DNA from: Promethearchaeota archaeon
GTDB lineage: Archaea > Asgardarchaeota > Lokiarchaeia > Sigyniarchaeales > SOKP01
Direction: 5' to 3'
Length of the DNA: 54,649 nt
NCBI GenBank assembly: GCA_011364975.1
Contig: RDOE01000016.1
Location: 1 to 54,649 of the forward strand
Numbering within the stretch: position 1 is the first letter of the stretch; every line of letters starts with the position of its first letter. The position numbers and the translations under genes are program-made. Positions 16,971-26,518 of this stretch are shown here, in pieces. The notes beneath the pieces were generated by a model. That model did not search any database. It worked only from the letters and a program-made list of their open reading frames with translations, and was not told where the DNA came from.

Positions 16971-18011
16971 TTATTCCTTGGGCATATATCTTTCATTTAG
17001 GTATCCAATTAATTTATCGAGATTCTCACCTGTAAGAGCATTTGTAATAAAGATTTTCTCTTCAGATAAATTTAGCTTGCTTTTAAGGGATTCAATCTCC
17101 TCTTCTTTTGCTAAATCCATCTTATTTAGAACTATAATTGTATCTATATTTTTATCCTTTATATATTGGTCTTGAATTTCATTAAACAATTCGATTTGGG
17201 AGTCTACATTATATCCCGAAGCAGGTGTAGGGTCGAATATAAAGATAATAAGATCTGATATTAATCGTAAAGCGAGGATAGCTTGCAATTCAATATTGTT
17301 TCTTTTAGACATGGGGCGATCTAAAATACCTGGTGTGTCCATTATTTGGAGTTTCATTTTCGTGAATTTGCCCATTAATTCAAGATGACCTAAAATCAAG
17401 TTTTTGGTTGTAAAGGGGTACTCTTGGACTTCAATTTTCTTATTTGTAGAAATATTTTTAACCAAACTACTTTTCCCAACATTTGGATAACCCGCAACTA
17501 CAACACAAGGCATAGAATAATCGATTGAAGGAATTTCTCTTAACTTTCCACGGATGCTGTTTAAGTATTCCAGGTTTTCATTTTGCTTTTTTATTATTGA
17601 AGATATTCTTCCAAAAGCAGCCCTTCTAATTCGGTCCGCTTCCTTGGGGGATTCGATACGATTTAACTTGCTTGAATATTCTCGTTCTAATTGACTAAAA
17701 ATAGGTAAAATTCCGTTTAATTTTCCTAAGGTTAATCTTAATTTATCAATATCTACTAAAAGGGAAGCTAATTCTTTATAAAAATCCTGAACTTCTCCGA
17801 TTATAGGAACGCTTTTGATGATATTAAGAATTCTATTTATTAATTCTTCAAATGCAACTTTAATTCTTTTAGACTCTTTCTTTTTTGCTTTCATCAATAT
17901 TGGAGCATTTTTTGAGACTTTAGCTGAACTTTTCATAGCTCTTTTAAATGCTATATCCAAAAGCTCAGTAGAATTGGGTACATGGTAAAATTCAGAGAAG
18001 GGATTACTCAT
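16971..18011 (-). CDS. NOG1-family GTP-binding protein
   Basis: The 346-aa protein has a helical N-domain (about 1-165) and an OBG/NOG1-type G domain: G1 GYPNVGKSSL, G2 region YPFTTK, G3 DTPGILDRP, G4 NKMD and G5 TNALTGENL. NOG1 proteins act in large-subunit ribosome assembly in eukaryotes and archaea; the length matches archaeal forms, which lack the eukaryotic C-terminal extension. Its stop lies 117 bases beyond the VOC gene start, and the TPR/MIT-like gene lies 50 bases upstream on the same strand. Confidence 0.88.
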   Translation of the reverse strand: MSNPFSEFYHVPNSTELLDIAFKRAMKSSAKVSKNAPILMKAKKKESKRIKVAFEELINRILNIIKSVPIIGEVQDFYKELASLLVDIDKLRLTLGKLNGILPIFSQLEREYSSKLNRIESPKEADRIRRAAFGRISSIIKKQNENLEYLNSIRGKLREIPSIDYSMPCVVVAGYPNVGKSSLVKNISTNKKIEVQEYPFTTKNLILGHLELMGKFTKMKLQIMDTPGILDRPMSKRNNIELQAILALRLISDLIIFIFDPTPASGYNVDSQIELFNEIQDQYIKDKNIDTIIVLNKMDLAKEEEIESLKSKLNLSEEKIFITNALTGENLDKLIGYLNERYMPKE

Positions 18012-18060
18012 AAAAAATCAATTTGTTAGTGTTTAATTTAAGAAAAAGAAGGCTATCATA

Positions 18061-19392
18061 TTACAATTTCGCTTTTAGGTCAGCGATTTTAGTCTCAATA
18101 ATAGAGATATCATCAGATAAATTGATAATTTCAGCAGAAATAGTCCGATATAAAGTTAGAATATATTCATAACGAGCAATTGCTCTAGAATTATTGTTTA
18201 ATTCTTCTTCTTTAGCTGCTTTTGACTTTAATAGTTCGATTTTTTCAAGAATGGTTTTTATTTCAATCGGAAGGGCACTTAGTCGTTCTTTTTGCATTTG
18301 ATCTACTTTATCTTTATCATGCAAGGCTTTTGCAAGAGTTTGTTGGAATTGTCGTTCACTTTCAACTTTACTAAGAATTAAATGCTGTTGTTTGTTCTCC
18401 TCTTCTTTTTTATATCGATCAATATTTTTTAGTTCATTTTGTAAGATACTAACCTGATTTTTCCACCCAAGCTTAGCAAAAAGCTCAATTGATTGCCTAT
18501 AATAATTTTTAGCATCCGCATAATTTTTCTTATCAAGCATTTTATTCCCTTTATCCAATAAATCTTGAGCTTGTGTTATAAAGGTATCTTCTTGCTTTTT
18601 CTTCTCTCGAAGCAATCTGAGCTTTTCTTGTTTTTCAAAATATTCCTGCTTCTTTTGCTCTTTTTGTAACTCTATTAGAGTTCTAGATCTTTCCTTGAGT
18701 TTTTGTTCTTCAATTTCACTTTTTTTCATTTGCTCAAATAATTTAGGTATTCTGCGTTCGGGGCTTAAATCTTCTTCTTTAATATTCGATACATTTCTTT
18801 CAATCGCCTTGTTGCTTGGATCCAATTGAGATTGAATTTTTAACCTTCTTCTTTCAGCTGCAGCTAGTGAGACTATATCTTTTATGGTAGGCTTTATACC
18901 TCTAAATTTACGAGATTCACCCCATCGTTGAAATTCCTTCAGTTCATTTATCTGCCACAATATTTGCTTACATTCATAATCTCGATTTAATTTTTTGAAT
19001 AGTTTATATGCTACGTCATAAAAATACAAAGCATCTTTTAGGTTGTCTCCAAGAGCTTGAGTTCTCGCACTCTCTAACATTTCATACCCTTTTTGCTCGT
19101 TAATATCTGCATCTTCTTCTATAGTCTCTTTTGGGTGAAATTCAATCTTGAATTCTTGCTTTGATGCAGAAGGTATACTTTGTTGTTGCTCTTCTTTTTT
19201 AAGATTTTTTATTTGTACAATTTCTCTTATTAAAATTCCTACTTTTTCAGTAAAACCTAATTCAGTGTAAATATCCTTAGCAATTGTTAAACTAGAAATC
19301 GCTTTTTCGTAATTTTTTTCCTTTATAGCTGATTTTGATTGTTGTTCTAATTGTTCAGCTCTTTTGATAAATTCAGAATCTTGAGGCCTCAT
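18061..19392 (-). CDS. TPR/MIT-like hairpin and coiled-coil protein
   Basis: The 443-aa protein contains four similar helical hairpins of about 45-55 residues: near 14-62 (KEKNYEKAISSLTIAKDIYTELG), 108-152 (LKDALYFYDVAYKLFKKLN), 272-324 (KKNYADAKNYYRQSIELFAKLG) and 385-443 (NNSRAIARYEYILTLYRTI). The A-x-x-x-Y...A...L-F-x-x-L-G signature is TPR- or MIT-like. A charged coiled coil rich in Lys and Glu lies between, at about 205-270. No transmembrane segment or enzyme motif is present. It is probably a scaffold; its position 50 bases upstream of the NOG1-like gene suggests co-transcription, not necessarily shared function. Confidence 0.55.
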   Translation of the reverse strand: MRPQDSEFIKRAEQLEQQSKSAIKEKNYEKAISSLTIAKDIYTELGFTEKVGILIREIVQIKNLKKEEQQQSIPSASKQEFKIEFHPKETIEEDADINEQKGYEMLESARTQALGDNLKDALYFYDVAYKLFKKLNRDYECKQILWQINELKEFQRWGESRKFRGIKPTIKDIVSLAAAERRRLKIQSQLDPSNKAIERNVSNIKEEDLSPERRIPKLFEQMKKSEIEEQKLKERSRTLIELQKEQKKQEYFEKQEKLRLLREKKKQEDTFITQAQDLLDKGNKMLDKKNYADAKNYYRQSIELFAKLGWKNQVSILQNELKNIDRYKKEEENKQQHLILSKVESERQFQQTLAKALHDKDKVDQMQKERLSALPIEIKTILEKIELLKSKAAKEEELNNNSRAIARYEYILTLYRTISAEIINLSDDISIIETKIADLKAKL

Positions 19393-19504
19393 AGAAATAT
19401 TTGATGTTTTTTACTCTATTTTTATTAAACTATATACATATAATTAAATTAATCAATTATTAGTCATTTAAAAGTTTAAGAAATATATAACAATTTGTTT
19501 TAAT

Positions 19505-20599
19505 ATGTCTTCTCAAAAGTTAAAAATTGGTATCTTAGGCGCTACAGGAATAGTAGGACAAAACTATATTAAATTATTGATCAACCATCCTTGGTTTGAT
19601 ATTGTAGATCTTGCGGCGTCACCTAATTCTGCAGGAAAAAGTTATGAAGAAGCTGTAAAAGATAAATGGCAAATGTCCACAAATATTCCAGAAAAAATTA
19701 AAGGTTTAATTGTTAGAGATGTTCAGGATTATAAAAATCTCCCCTCCGATTTAGATTTCGTATTTTCGGCAGTTAATATGCCTAGTAAAGATCAAATAAA
19801 GGAGGTAGAATTAAATTACGCAAAGAATGACATTCCTGTTGTAAGTAATAATTCTGCTCATCGATCAAGTCCAGATGTTCCAATGATAATAGGAGAGATT
19901 AATCATAATCATACAGATATAATAGGGATTCAAAAGAAACTAAGGGGTTTGTCAAAAGGATTTATCGTAGTAAAACCTAATTGTTCAATTCAGAGTTATA
20001 TGACTCCAATTTACGCACTAAAGGAAGCAGGTTATGAAGTGAATAAGTTAATCGTGACCACTCTCCAAGCAGTATCGGGTGCAGGTTATCCCGGCGTATC
20101 ATCGCTAGATATGATTGACAATATTGTGCCGTATATCGGTAGTGAAGAGGAAAAGACAGAAAACGAACCTTTAAAGATATTTGGAACTATTGGAGAAAAT
20201 GGAATTATAAATAGTACATCAATTGAAATTAGTGCCACTTGTACTCGTGTTCCTGTCAATGATGGGCATACCGCATGCACAAGTATTAAATTCAAGGATA
20301 AAATTCCTGAAAGAGATGAAATAATTGATATTTGGAGAAATTTTAAATCCTTACCGCAAAAATTAAATTTACCTTTTGCACCTATTCAACCAATAATATA
20401 TTTAGATAAAATTGATCGCCCACAACCCAAAAAAGATCGTGATAATGATAAGGGAATGGCAGTAACCGTTGGCAGACTAAGAAAAGATAACATATTTGAC
20501 TACAAATTTATAGGTTTAAGTCATAACACAATTCGAGGAGCTGCTGGAGGAGCAATTCTAAATGCCGAGATTCTGAAAGTTAAAGGATTCTTTGAATGA
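19505..20599 (+). CDS. asd: Aspartate-semialdehyde dehydrogenase
   Basis: The 364-aa protein starts with an NADP-binding loop, KIGILGATGIVGQNYIKLL, and contains the catalytic cysteine in VKPNCSIQSYM, the active-site His region IEISATCTRVPVNDGH, and AVSGAGYPG. These are the signatures of the archaeal/fungal-type Asd, which reduces aspartyl phosphate to aspartate semialdehyde for Lys, Thr, Met and Ile. The related malonyl-CoA reductase of Sulfolobales shares the fold, but no other gene of that cycle is visible. It is divergent from the TPR/MIT-like gene, across 112 bases. Confidence 0.88.
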   Translation: MSSQKLKIGILGATGIVGQNYIKLLINHPWFDIVDLAASPNSAGKSYEEAVKDKWQMSTNIPEKIKGLIVRDVQDYKNLPSDLDFVFSAVNMPSKDQIKEVELNYAKNDIPVVSNNSAHRSSPDVPMIIGEINHNHTDIIGIQKKLRGLSKGFIVVKPNCSIQSYMTPIYALKEAGYEVNKLIVTTLQAVSGAGYPGVSSLDMIDNIVPYIGSEEEKTENEPLKIFGTIGENGIINSTSIEISATCTRVPVNDGHTACTSIKFKDKIPERDEIIDIWRNFKSLPQKLNLPFAPIQPIIYLDKIDRPQPKKDRDNDKGMAVTVGRLRKDNIFDYKFIGLSHNTIRGAAGGAILNAEILKVKGFFE

Positions 20600-20680
20600 T
20601 AACACTAAAATTCATGTTTGTCTATCGAAATTGAAAGTAGATTTTTTAGAAGATCATATGACTTTTTTCTTTTAATTAAC

Positions 20681-22075
20681 CTATAGAAAGGGATCAAAGA
20701 TATTTAATTTATAGAAATTAACAATTAAACTTTCCAGTAAAAATTGAATTAATTGTTTATCAATCTTTATTATTAGTGAAATTGTCCCATATTCTTTTGA
20801 AGCATTAACTCTTAACTCTTCAAAAGAATTATCAATTTTTAAATTTAGTTCCACTGATTGGGGAATTTCGATGTTATTTACGAATCCATTCTCCATTTGA
20901 ACAACTAGAAGATTATATCGCGGAGAAGTTTTGTTTTCACGATCAGTGAGAAGTAGTAATATATTTCCTTGCATTCCCCCATAGGAATTAAAAATACTAA
21001 AGAAAAATTCAGGAATAGCCCAATGTGATAATTTTTGCAAATTTAGATCAAAACCAACTATTCTTAGTATAAATCGAATAAATCTATTATAAATAAGTGG
21101 TTTAGGGGAAATATTCCAATAATTTTGATAACTTCGGACTCCAAATAAAAACTTTTGAGAAATTAATTTTACTTTTTCCTGTGAAATTGGGAAGGAAGAC
21201 TCAATTATATCCATTAAAAAAGCAAGTAAAATATCTAATTGTAAATTGATAATATATTTAAGTTTTAAATCTGCTCGTATTTCGTCTAAATCAAGATCCT
21301 CACTTTCATGAATCTTAATCCAATTAACCGAAAGATTAGGATTATCATGTTTAGTATTTTGAGAATTTTTATTCATATTAAATAAGATGGGTGAGATGTT
21401 TGTTTTTAAAATGATACCTAAATCACTAAGAGGTAATACTTCTATGAGATAACGAACAATTTTAGAGAGGTTTAGATTTTTTAAAATATTGAATGCTTGT
21501 TTTAGAAAGTTGATAATTGGGGGATTTGGATAAAAAAATAATAAATCCTTTTTAACTAATATTTGAATTAAATCTAAAAATGATTCAATAACATCTAATA
21601 GAGTTAGTTTATCAAGATTTTCCATATGCCTGTTTATTAGGTCAAGGCCTCTTTTCTTGATTATTCGAAAATTTGTTATTTTAATCCCATGATTTTTGAA
21701 TACAGAATTTTGAATTTGATTAAGTATAAGTTCATTATTGTTTAAGTCTTTAAATTTTAATTTCAATTCATCTTTTTTTAACGCCTTAATGTTTTCATGA
21801 ATCCCCGGTTTGTTCATTTGATAAATGAATGCTCCAAGGACAATATTTTCGAGTTCATAATCAGAGATTATGATATCTATTACATTTAATTGATCATTGA
21901 TAAATTTCGGATATATTTCTTCAAATAAATAGTACAAAAGATAAGCATTTGTTTCGAACAAAGTCAAGGGAATTTTGATCTTATCCTCAACCTCAAGAGG
22001 ATTGTCAAGAATGTCCACTTTTGAACTGAAATCTAAAAATTTCTGCCAGTTTTTACTTAAATCCTTATTAATCAC
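20681..22075 (-). CDS. Unknown protein, translationally coupled to the DUF362 gene
   Basis: The longest frame would start at 22189, deep inside the DUF362 gene. A better start is GTG at 22075: it overlaps the upstream stop as GTGA and is preceded by AGAGGAG eight bases away, giving a 464-aa product beginning VINKDLSKNW. The protein is Leu/Ile/Asn-rich and mostly helical, with a beta-rich C-terminus (GNILLLLTDRENKTSPRYNLLVVQ...). There are no clear membrane helices or catalytic motifs, and I do not recognise the family. Coupling to the DUF362 protein suggests that the two act together. Confidence 0.6.
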   Translation of the reverse strand: MINKDLSKNWQKFLDFSSKVDILDNPLEVEDKIKIPLTLFETNAYLLYYLFEEIYPKFINDQLNVIDIIISDYELENIVLGAFIYQMNKPGIHENIKALKKDELKLKFKDLNNNELILNQIQNSVFKNHGIKITNFRIIKKRGLDLINRHMENLDKLTLLDVIESFLDLIQILVKKDLLFFYPNPPIINFLKQAFNILKNLNLSKIVRYLIEVLPLSDLGIILKTNISPILFNMNKNSQNTKHDNPNLSVNWIKIHESEDLDLDEIRADLKLKYIINLQLDILLAFLMDIIESSFPISQEKVKLISQKFLFGVRSYQNYWNISPKPLIYNRFIRFILRIVGFDLNLQKLSHWAIPEFFFSIFNSYGGMQGNILLLLTDRENKTSPRYNLLVVQMENGFVNNIEIPQSVELNLKIDNSFEELRVNASKEYGTISLIIKIDKQLIQFLLESLIVNFYKLNIFDPFL

Positions 22076-23475
22076 TTTGAAATCTCCTCTAACTTTTTTT
22101 CTTGTAAATAAGTTTTGAACATATCTAAATAAAAATTTCCGCTTGGGCAAGTTTTCTTTCCATAATATTTTATAAAAGAAGAGAGACAATCATAAAAATT
22201 TGGTGGACATCCAGGAAGTTCTAATATACTTTTATTATCCTTTTCTTTTAATTTGGGTTTTTTATCTAGAATCTCCTTTTTCTTAGATATGAATTGAGGT
22301 TTGTTTAACAATTTTTTTTCTTTAATTATGATTCTCCTAAATTCTCGGTTTTTACTACTATTTATAGCACAATCCCCAAAAACTATAACATTTTCATTAG
22401 ATTCTGGCTCTGGAGGATTTTTCCCTATTAAAAATGATTGAGTTATAATATATTTTAAATCTTTTACCATTGCCGTCCGTAAAAAATTTAAAAACCTATA
22501 TGCTTCCATAAAACAACCAGTGCAGTATTGCCCAGTTATTATATCTGTGTTGATCACCGGAATATCTTCCAAATTTGAAACAGTTAATTCGACATTAATC
22601 TTGTTCTCCTCAATATTTTCTCCAATTAGTTGGATATCTTCCATAGTTGAAATCCCAAATTTTCTAAAACGAGCTTCTGAGGTAAGTGAATTTTTTAAAA
22701 AGTCAAGGTTCAGCAACCCTAAAGTTACTATATCTACAGCAAGTATATTTTTTCCTACAACCATCAAATTGACTTTCCTTAGATTAGAATCTTTAAATAT
22801 AAATGGCCCTACTTTTTCGAGTAAATAAAAAAGATCGTTAATTACTAAATCGGGTTTCCTTATTTCATATACATTTAAAAGATTTGTTATTAAATCATGT
22901 TTAAATTGATCCGAAGAAAAATAATCTTTTTCTTCCTGTCCTCCTTTCTCAGCATTTTGTAAATCTTGTATTACCATAGAATAAGAATTAAGTAATGATA
23001 AATTAATCTGAAAAATAGGATGTACATTCACTTGATTTAAGAAAAAGAGTTTATCACAATTCATAATAATTTTTGGAATTTTTATATAATTTCCTTCAAC
23101 TTCCTTGATAACATATTCAACATCTTCTTGAAATACATGGAATTCAGCCCCTAAAGATTCAATTAAGTGCTTAAAACCTAATAACTCATCAAAAGAGGAC
23201 ACACTTATATCTTCATCCGCATAGCTACCAACAATTACTTTTTTAGCTCCAGCAGTTTTACATAAGGAGATTAACTCTGTTAGCGTATCAAAATTAAAAT
23301 TAACCGGGAATAGTTCTGGAACTCTTAAATAAGCTTTAATAAAGATTGTTTCGCCCTTATTAATAAAGTTAGAGATTCCGCCTAATTTTTCAATACCATT
23401 TTTTATAGTTTCTTGTGGATTGTCGCCTTTTGCTATTGCTACTAGATTGTTTTTATTTTTGGTCTTCTCATTCAT
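22072..23475 (-). CDS. DUF362-like protein
   Basis: The 467-aa protein has the DUF362 layout: an N-terminal AIAKGDNPQETIKNGIEKLGG, then GETIFIKAYLRVPE, GAKKVIVGSYADED, IKIPKIIMNCDKLFFLNQVNVH, KPDLVINDLFYLLE and KNILAVDIVTLGLLNLD. The C-terminal part adds cysteines (QYCTGCFMEAYRF, FGDCAI, LPGCPPNFYDC, KKTCPSG) that could bind metal or an iron-sulfur cluster, though not in a ferredoxin CxxCxxC pattern. DUF362 proteins often accompany redox enzymes; function is unsettled. It is the upstream partner of the coupled unknown gene. Confidence 0.7.
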   Translation of the reverse strand: MNEKTKNKNNLVAIAKGDNPQETIKNGIEKLGGISNFINKGETIFIKAYLRVPELFPVNFNFDTLTELISLCKTAGAKKVIVGSYADEDISVSSFDELLGFKHLIESLGAEFHVFQEDVEYVIKEVEGNYIKIPKIIMNCDKLFFLNQVNVHPIFQINLSLLNSYSMVIQDLQNAEKGGQEEKDYFSSDQFKHDLITNLLNVYEIRKPDLVINDLFYLLEKVGPFIFKDSNLRKVNLMVVGKNILAVDIVTLGLLNLDFLKNSLTSEARFRKFGISTMEDIQLIGENIEENKINVELTVSNLEDIPVINTDIITGQYCTGCFMEAYRFLNFLRTAMVKDLKYIITQSFLIGKNPPEPESNENVIVFGDCAINSSKNREFRRIIIKEKKLLNKPQFISKKKEILDKKPKLKEKDNKSILELPGCPPNFYDCLSSFIKYYGKKTCPSGNFYLDMFKTYLQEKKLEEISK

Positions 23476-23532
23476 TACAAAATATTAAAATTAATTTATT
23501 AAATAAACTTTTATTAATTCACTCGAAGGTGG

Positions 23533-24426
23533 TTGAGATTGCTGGAAAAAAATGTTATAAAATTAAAATTAGAGGAGGATCAAATTAAATTCCCCTCTCA
23601 CATATTAGGATTGGATATCGGGCAAAGTTTATCTAAAATAGTTTTTACTGAAAATGATGATCTGGTTCTTTCAATTGTAAATACGGACATTGGAATCGAA
23701 GAGATTGAAAAATATATTAACTCATTTAAAAAAAGTATCAAAAAGATAAATTTTACGGGAGGGAGGGCTTTTAATTTATTTTTGCAGTATAAAGATACAT
23801 TTGAATCTGTTTTAATTAATGAATTTGAAGCTAACATTAATGGATTGAATTTCTTACATTTATTCCAAAAAAAGAAAGTATTACCCCCTTCAATTGTAGT
23901 GACTATCGGTACAGGAACTTCCATGGTTTTAAAAAAAGCGAAATTTGAACATATTGGTGGAAGTGCATTAGGGGGAGGATTCTTTATGGGGATTACTAGA
24001 TTACTATACGAGATAACAGATTATCAAGAAGCAATAAAATTAGCTAATACCGGAAATCGTTATAATATAGATCTAAAAGTGGCAGATATTTACGATAAAT
24101 TAGATCCCAGAGTTAATTTATTATTTAGAGAATTCACAGCAGCGTCTCTAGGAAAAATAAATTCTGAATTAGAGTTAAACAATTTTAAAAAGGAAGATAT
24201 ACTTAGCGCTATTAATGCTGCAATCGCAGAAAATGTTGGCACTATTGCTATTTCACTAGCAGATCATAATGATATACCAAATATCGTTTTTTGTGGAGGA
24301 TATCTCATAAATAACAAAGCTTTCAAGCAAATTTTATCATTGTTATGTAAAATTAAAAACAAGAAAGCAATATTTCTTAATTATTCTGAATATGCGGGAG
24401 CTTTAGGTGCTTTAATATCGAATTGA
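23533..24426 (+). CDS. Type II (eukaryote-like) pantothenate kinase family protein
   Basis: The protein of about 297 aa has ASKHA-fold motifs: ILGLDIGQSLSKIVF (phosphate 1), NFTGGRAFNLF, VTIGTGTSMVL (phosphate 2) and HIGGSALGGGFFMGITRLL, then IVFCGGYLINN (adenosine). GTGTS followed by GGSALGGG is the pattern of type II PanK (Fumble/PANK of eukaryotes and Staphylococcus CoaA). It would phosphorylate pantothenate, the first CoA step. No ATG is available near the start; TTG at 23533 or TTG at 23539 fit, the latter six bases after GGTGG. Most archaea instead use pantoate kinase and phosphopantothenate synthetase. Confidence 0.75.
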   Translation: MRLLEKNVIKLKLEEDQIKFPSHILGLDIGQSLSKIVFTENDDLVLSIVNTDIGIEEIEKYINSFKKSIKKINFTGGRAFNLFLQYKDTFESVLINEFEANINGLNFLHLFQKKKVLPPSIVVTIGTGTSMVLKKAKFEHIGGSALGGGFFMGITRLLYEITDYQEAIKLANTGNRYNIDLKVADIYDKLDPRVNLLFREFTAASLGKINSELELNNFKKEDILSAINAAIAENVGTIAISLADHNDIPNIVFCGGYLINNKAFKQILSLLCKIKNKKAIFLNYSEYAGALGALISN

Positions 24427-24565
24427 TTAAGTATTGAGTGCTAATATTGTGTGCCCATTTGGAGATATCTATTCATAGAATTCTTAATAATTTTAAAACC
24501 TCATAGATACACTATAAATGGGCACAAAAATAGTAGGCAAAAAGAGAATTTAAAATTTTGCTATT

Positions 24566-25213
24566 TTAAATTGCTTCTGAATGTCTTTTTAACAGATCTT
24601 CATTAGTTCTTCCAGATTTTACAGCTAATTCTGCAATTATCGCATCTAAATAGGTGAATGCTACTTGTTCGAATGCAGTACCTTCTGGTGTAAGTAACGC
24701 AGTATCATCATTAAGATCAATTTTATCTCTTTTAGTTCGTCCCTTTAATTTTATAGTAACATCTCCAATTCTTCCAATAATAGTTTCTGGGTGAGATGTA
24801 ATAGACACTATTCCATAAGGCTTTACAGAATTAACATAACTTTTAAGTAAACTTACGACTATAGCGGTGGTTCCTGAACCGGAAAGTACAATAAGGATAT
24901 CATTCCTCGTAAGAGATGGAATGCTTGCTAAGTTTGTCACAAGGTATACATCTGCACCTAAATGCACTAATCTCGTAGCAAAACATTGTAATATGAAGGC
25001 AGAACGTCCACTAGCCAGTAAGAAAAACTTTCTCTTATTTACTAATCCATCATAAAGAAGCTCAATAAATTTTTGAGTGTGTTTGAAATATTTTGGTTTG
25101 CTTAGGTGTTCCATATTTTGCTTAAGATTATTCATTATCAATTCCATCGATTGAAATAATATCTCCTTGGTTTTGCCATTTAATTTTCCTTCTTCTTTTG
25201 CTTGATCAGCCAT
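24566..25213 (-). CDS. hxlB: 6-phospho-3-hexuloisomerase (SIS domain)
   Basis: The protein of about 215 aa has a SIS domain with FFLLASGRSAFILQCFATRLVHLG, DILIVLSGSGTTA and the conserved tail TPEGTAFEQVAFTYLDAIIAELA, as in PHI. The enzyme interconverts 3-hexulose-6-phosphate and fructose-6-phosphate. Archaea without an oxidative pentose pathway run this ribulose monophosphate route in reverse to make pentoses. The partner synthase (HPS) is not in this window. ATG at 25213 is preferred over the in-frame GTG two codons upstream. Confidence 0.85.
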   Translation of the reverse strand: MADQAKEEGKLNGKTKEILFQSMELIMNNLKQNMEHLSKPKYFKHTQKFIELLYDGLVNKRKFFLLASGRSAFILQCFATRLVHLGADVYLVTNLASIPSLTRNDILIVLSGSGTTAIVVSLLKSYVNSVKPYGIVSITSHPETIIGRIGDVTIKLKGRTKRDKIDLNDDTALLTPEGTAFEQVAFTYLDAIIAELAVKSGRTNEDLLKRHSEAI

Positions 25214-25377
25214 AATCACTCAAATCAAAACTTTTGATTACATGTATCAATAAGAATCTATTTTAAAAATACATTATGGTTAATAATTATTGATCGATAA
25301 TTACTTTAAATTCTAGTTATCAAGCGATTAATCTTTTAAACATGTAAAAAGAAGATAATTGGAGATGTTCCTAAAAC

Positions 25378-26091
25378 TCATTTTTTACTTTTTAACCAAC
25401 CATTTTCAAGCCAGATTGGAATAACACCAGCAAAATGTTCAGGGCTATTTTTCAATACTCTACTTAATAAGTGTTTTCTTAGAAAATTTATCCACCAATA
25501 AGTAAACCCTCTCGGATTACTATCTTGTTCTATCTTTTTAACTAATTTTTTTCCTAACATATGGGCTCTTTTTGGTAATTTTTTATTATAATGGTCGATT
25601 AATGGTTGGTATCCTTTTTTTAAGGTAGCCGTTTTAACCCCAATTATTCCAACTCGTCTTCCAAAAAAATTACCTAGATTTTTTGCTAATCTTTTGGTGG
25701 GAGCTATCCCACTAGTTGTAACCCCAACAGTTTTTTGTTTATTAAATATATTAGAATAAAGTTTAAAGAGAGTTAATCTATCTAAAAAAGTTTTAAGTTG
25801 AGCAGTTGGTTCTCCCGAATATACAGGAGAACCAACTACTATACCATCTGAATTATTCATTTTCTCATAGACCTGACTTAATTCATCGTTGATAATGCAC
25901 TTCCCCGTTTGAAGGCAGGTATGACATCCCTGACAATATTGAATATTGTGATCTCTGATATGGATTAATTCAACTTCAGCCCCCGCTTCATGACATCCTT
26001 CCAAAACCCACTTCATTAAGGTGACGGTATTACCATTCTTTTTAGGGCTTCCATTTAAAGCCGTAATCTTGATTTTTTTTTGGATAGTCAA
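25378..26091 (-). CDS. Flavodoxin-fold iron-sulfur flavoprotein / NADPH-dependent FMN reductase
   Basis: The 237-aa protein has the FMN-binding loop NGSPKKNGNTVTLM, a cysteine cluster YCQGCHTCLQTGKC after strand 2 as in archaeal iron-sulfur flavoproteins, and VVGSPVYSGEPTAQLKTFLDR, the family's second FMN loop. An extra basic C-terminus of about 60 residues follows the usual core. It probably carries electrons between ferredoxin or NAD(P)H and an unknown acceptor. No ATG is near, so the start is the TTG at 26091. Confidence 0.8.
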   Translation of the reverse strand: MTIQKKIKITALNGSPKKNGNTVTLMKWVLEGCHEAGAEVELIHIRDHNIQYCQGCHTCLQTGKCIINDELSQVYEKMNNSDGIVVGSPVYSGEPTAQLKTFLDRLTLFKLYSNIFNKQKTVGVTTSGIAPTKRLAKNLGNFFGRRVGIIGVKTATLKKGYQPLIDHYNKKLPKRAHMLGKKLVKKIEQDSNPRGFTYWWINFLRKHLLSRVLKNSPEHFAGVIPIWLENGWLKSKK

Positions 26092-26249
26092 ATAAGATCA
26101 TGCGTTCCGTTTCCTAATCTAATAAAAAATCAAATAATATTATAAATAAAATTGAGACCAATTATTATCATAATAATTGATTACCCCAAAATAAGAATAA
26201 TTGTAACTTAAATTACTATTAAATTTTAATGGTAAGAAAATAAGAAAAT

Positions 26250-26264
26250 AAAAAAAGAAAAAAA
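26250..26264 (-). terminator. Poly-T terminator of the histone gene
   Basis: About 36 bases past the histone stop, the minus strand carries T8 and T7 runs split by one C, a typical archaeal U-tract terminator. Confidence 0.5.
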
Positions 26265-26299
26265 GTTAAAATTTAGCCCAATCTGATATGATACTTGGT

Positions 26300-26518
26300 T
26301 TATTTATATTTTAATGCGAGGAGTAGATCGTTCTTGGTGATCTTCTTTCTGTTAGCATGCATGGTAAATGCTCGAGCCTGTTCGGTTAAACCAGAGGCTG
26401 TCTTTTCAAGATGATCAATTAGTAAATCTACTGCATTTCGGGCAACTATTGAAGCACCTTGTTGCTTCATTAATCGCCTGATTGGACTCCAGGCAAAAGA
26501 ATGTTTCTTTTTAGCCAT
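26300..26518 (-). CDS. Archaeal histone
   Basis: The 72-aa protein is a single histone fold: a short basic start MAKKKHSFAWSP, helix 1 IRRLMKQQGA, a long helix 2 VARNAVDLLIDHLEKTASGLTEQARAFTMHA, and NRKKITKNDLLLALKYK with the conserved K-x-T-x-x-D-L/V loop. Like HMf-type histones it has no long tails, though the start is a few residues longer. It would dimerise and wrap DNA. CTCC on the plus strand at 26527-26531 gives a strong GGAGG ribosome-binding site seven bases before ATG. It is monocistronic, with a poly-T terminator downstream. Confidence 0.92.
   Translation of the reverse strand: MAKKKHSFAWSPIRRLMKQQGASIVARNAVDLLIDHLEKTASGLTEQARAFTMHANRKKITKNDLLLALKYK

Noticed and set aside
22076..22189. 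N-terminal extension of the unknown gene downstream of DUF362
   Set aside because: It lies wholly within the DUF362 coding end in another frame; the GTGA overlap with a ribosome-binding site gives a much better start at 22075.
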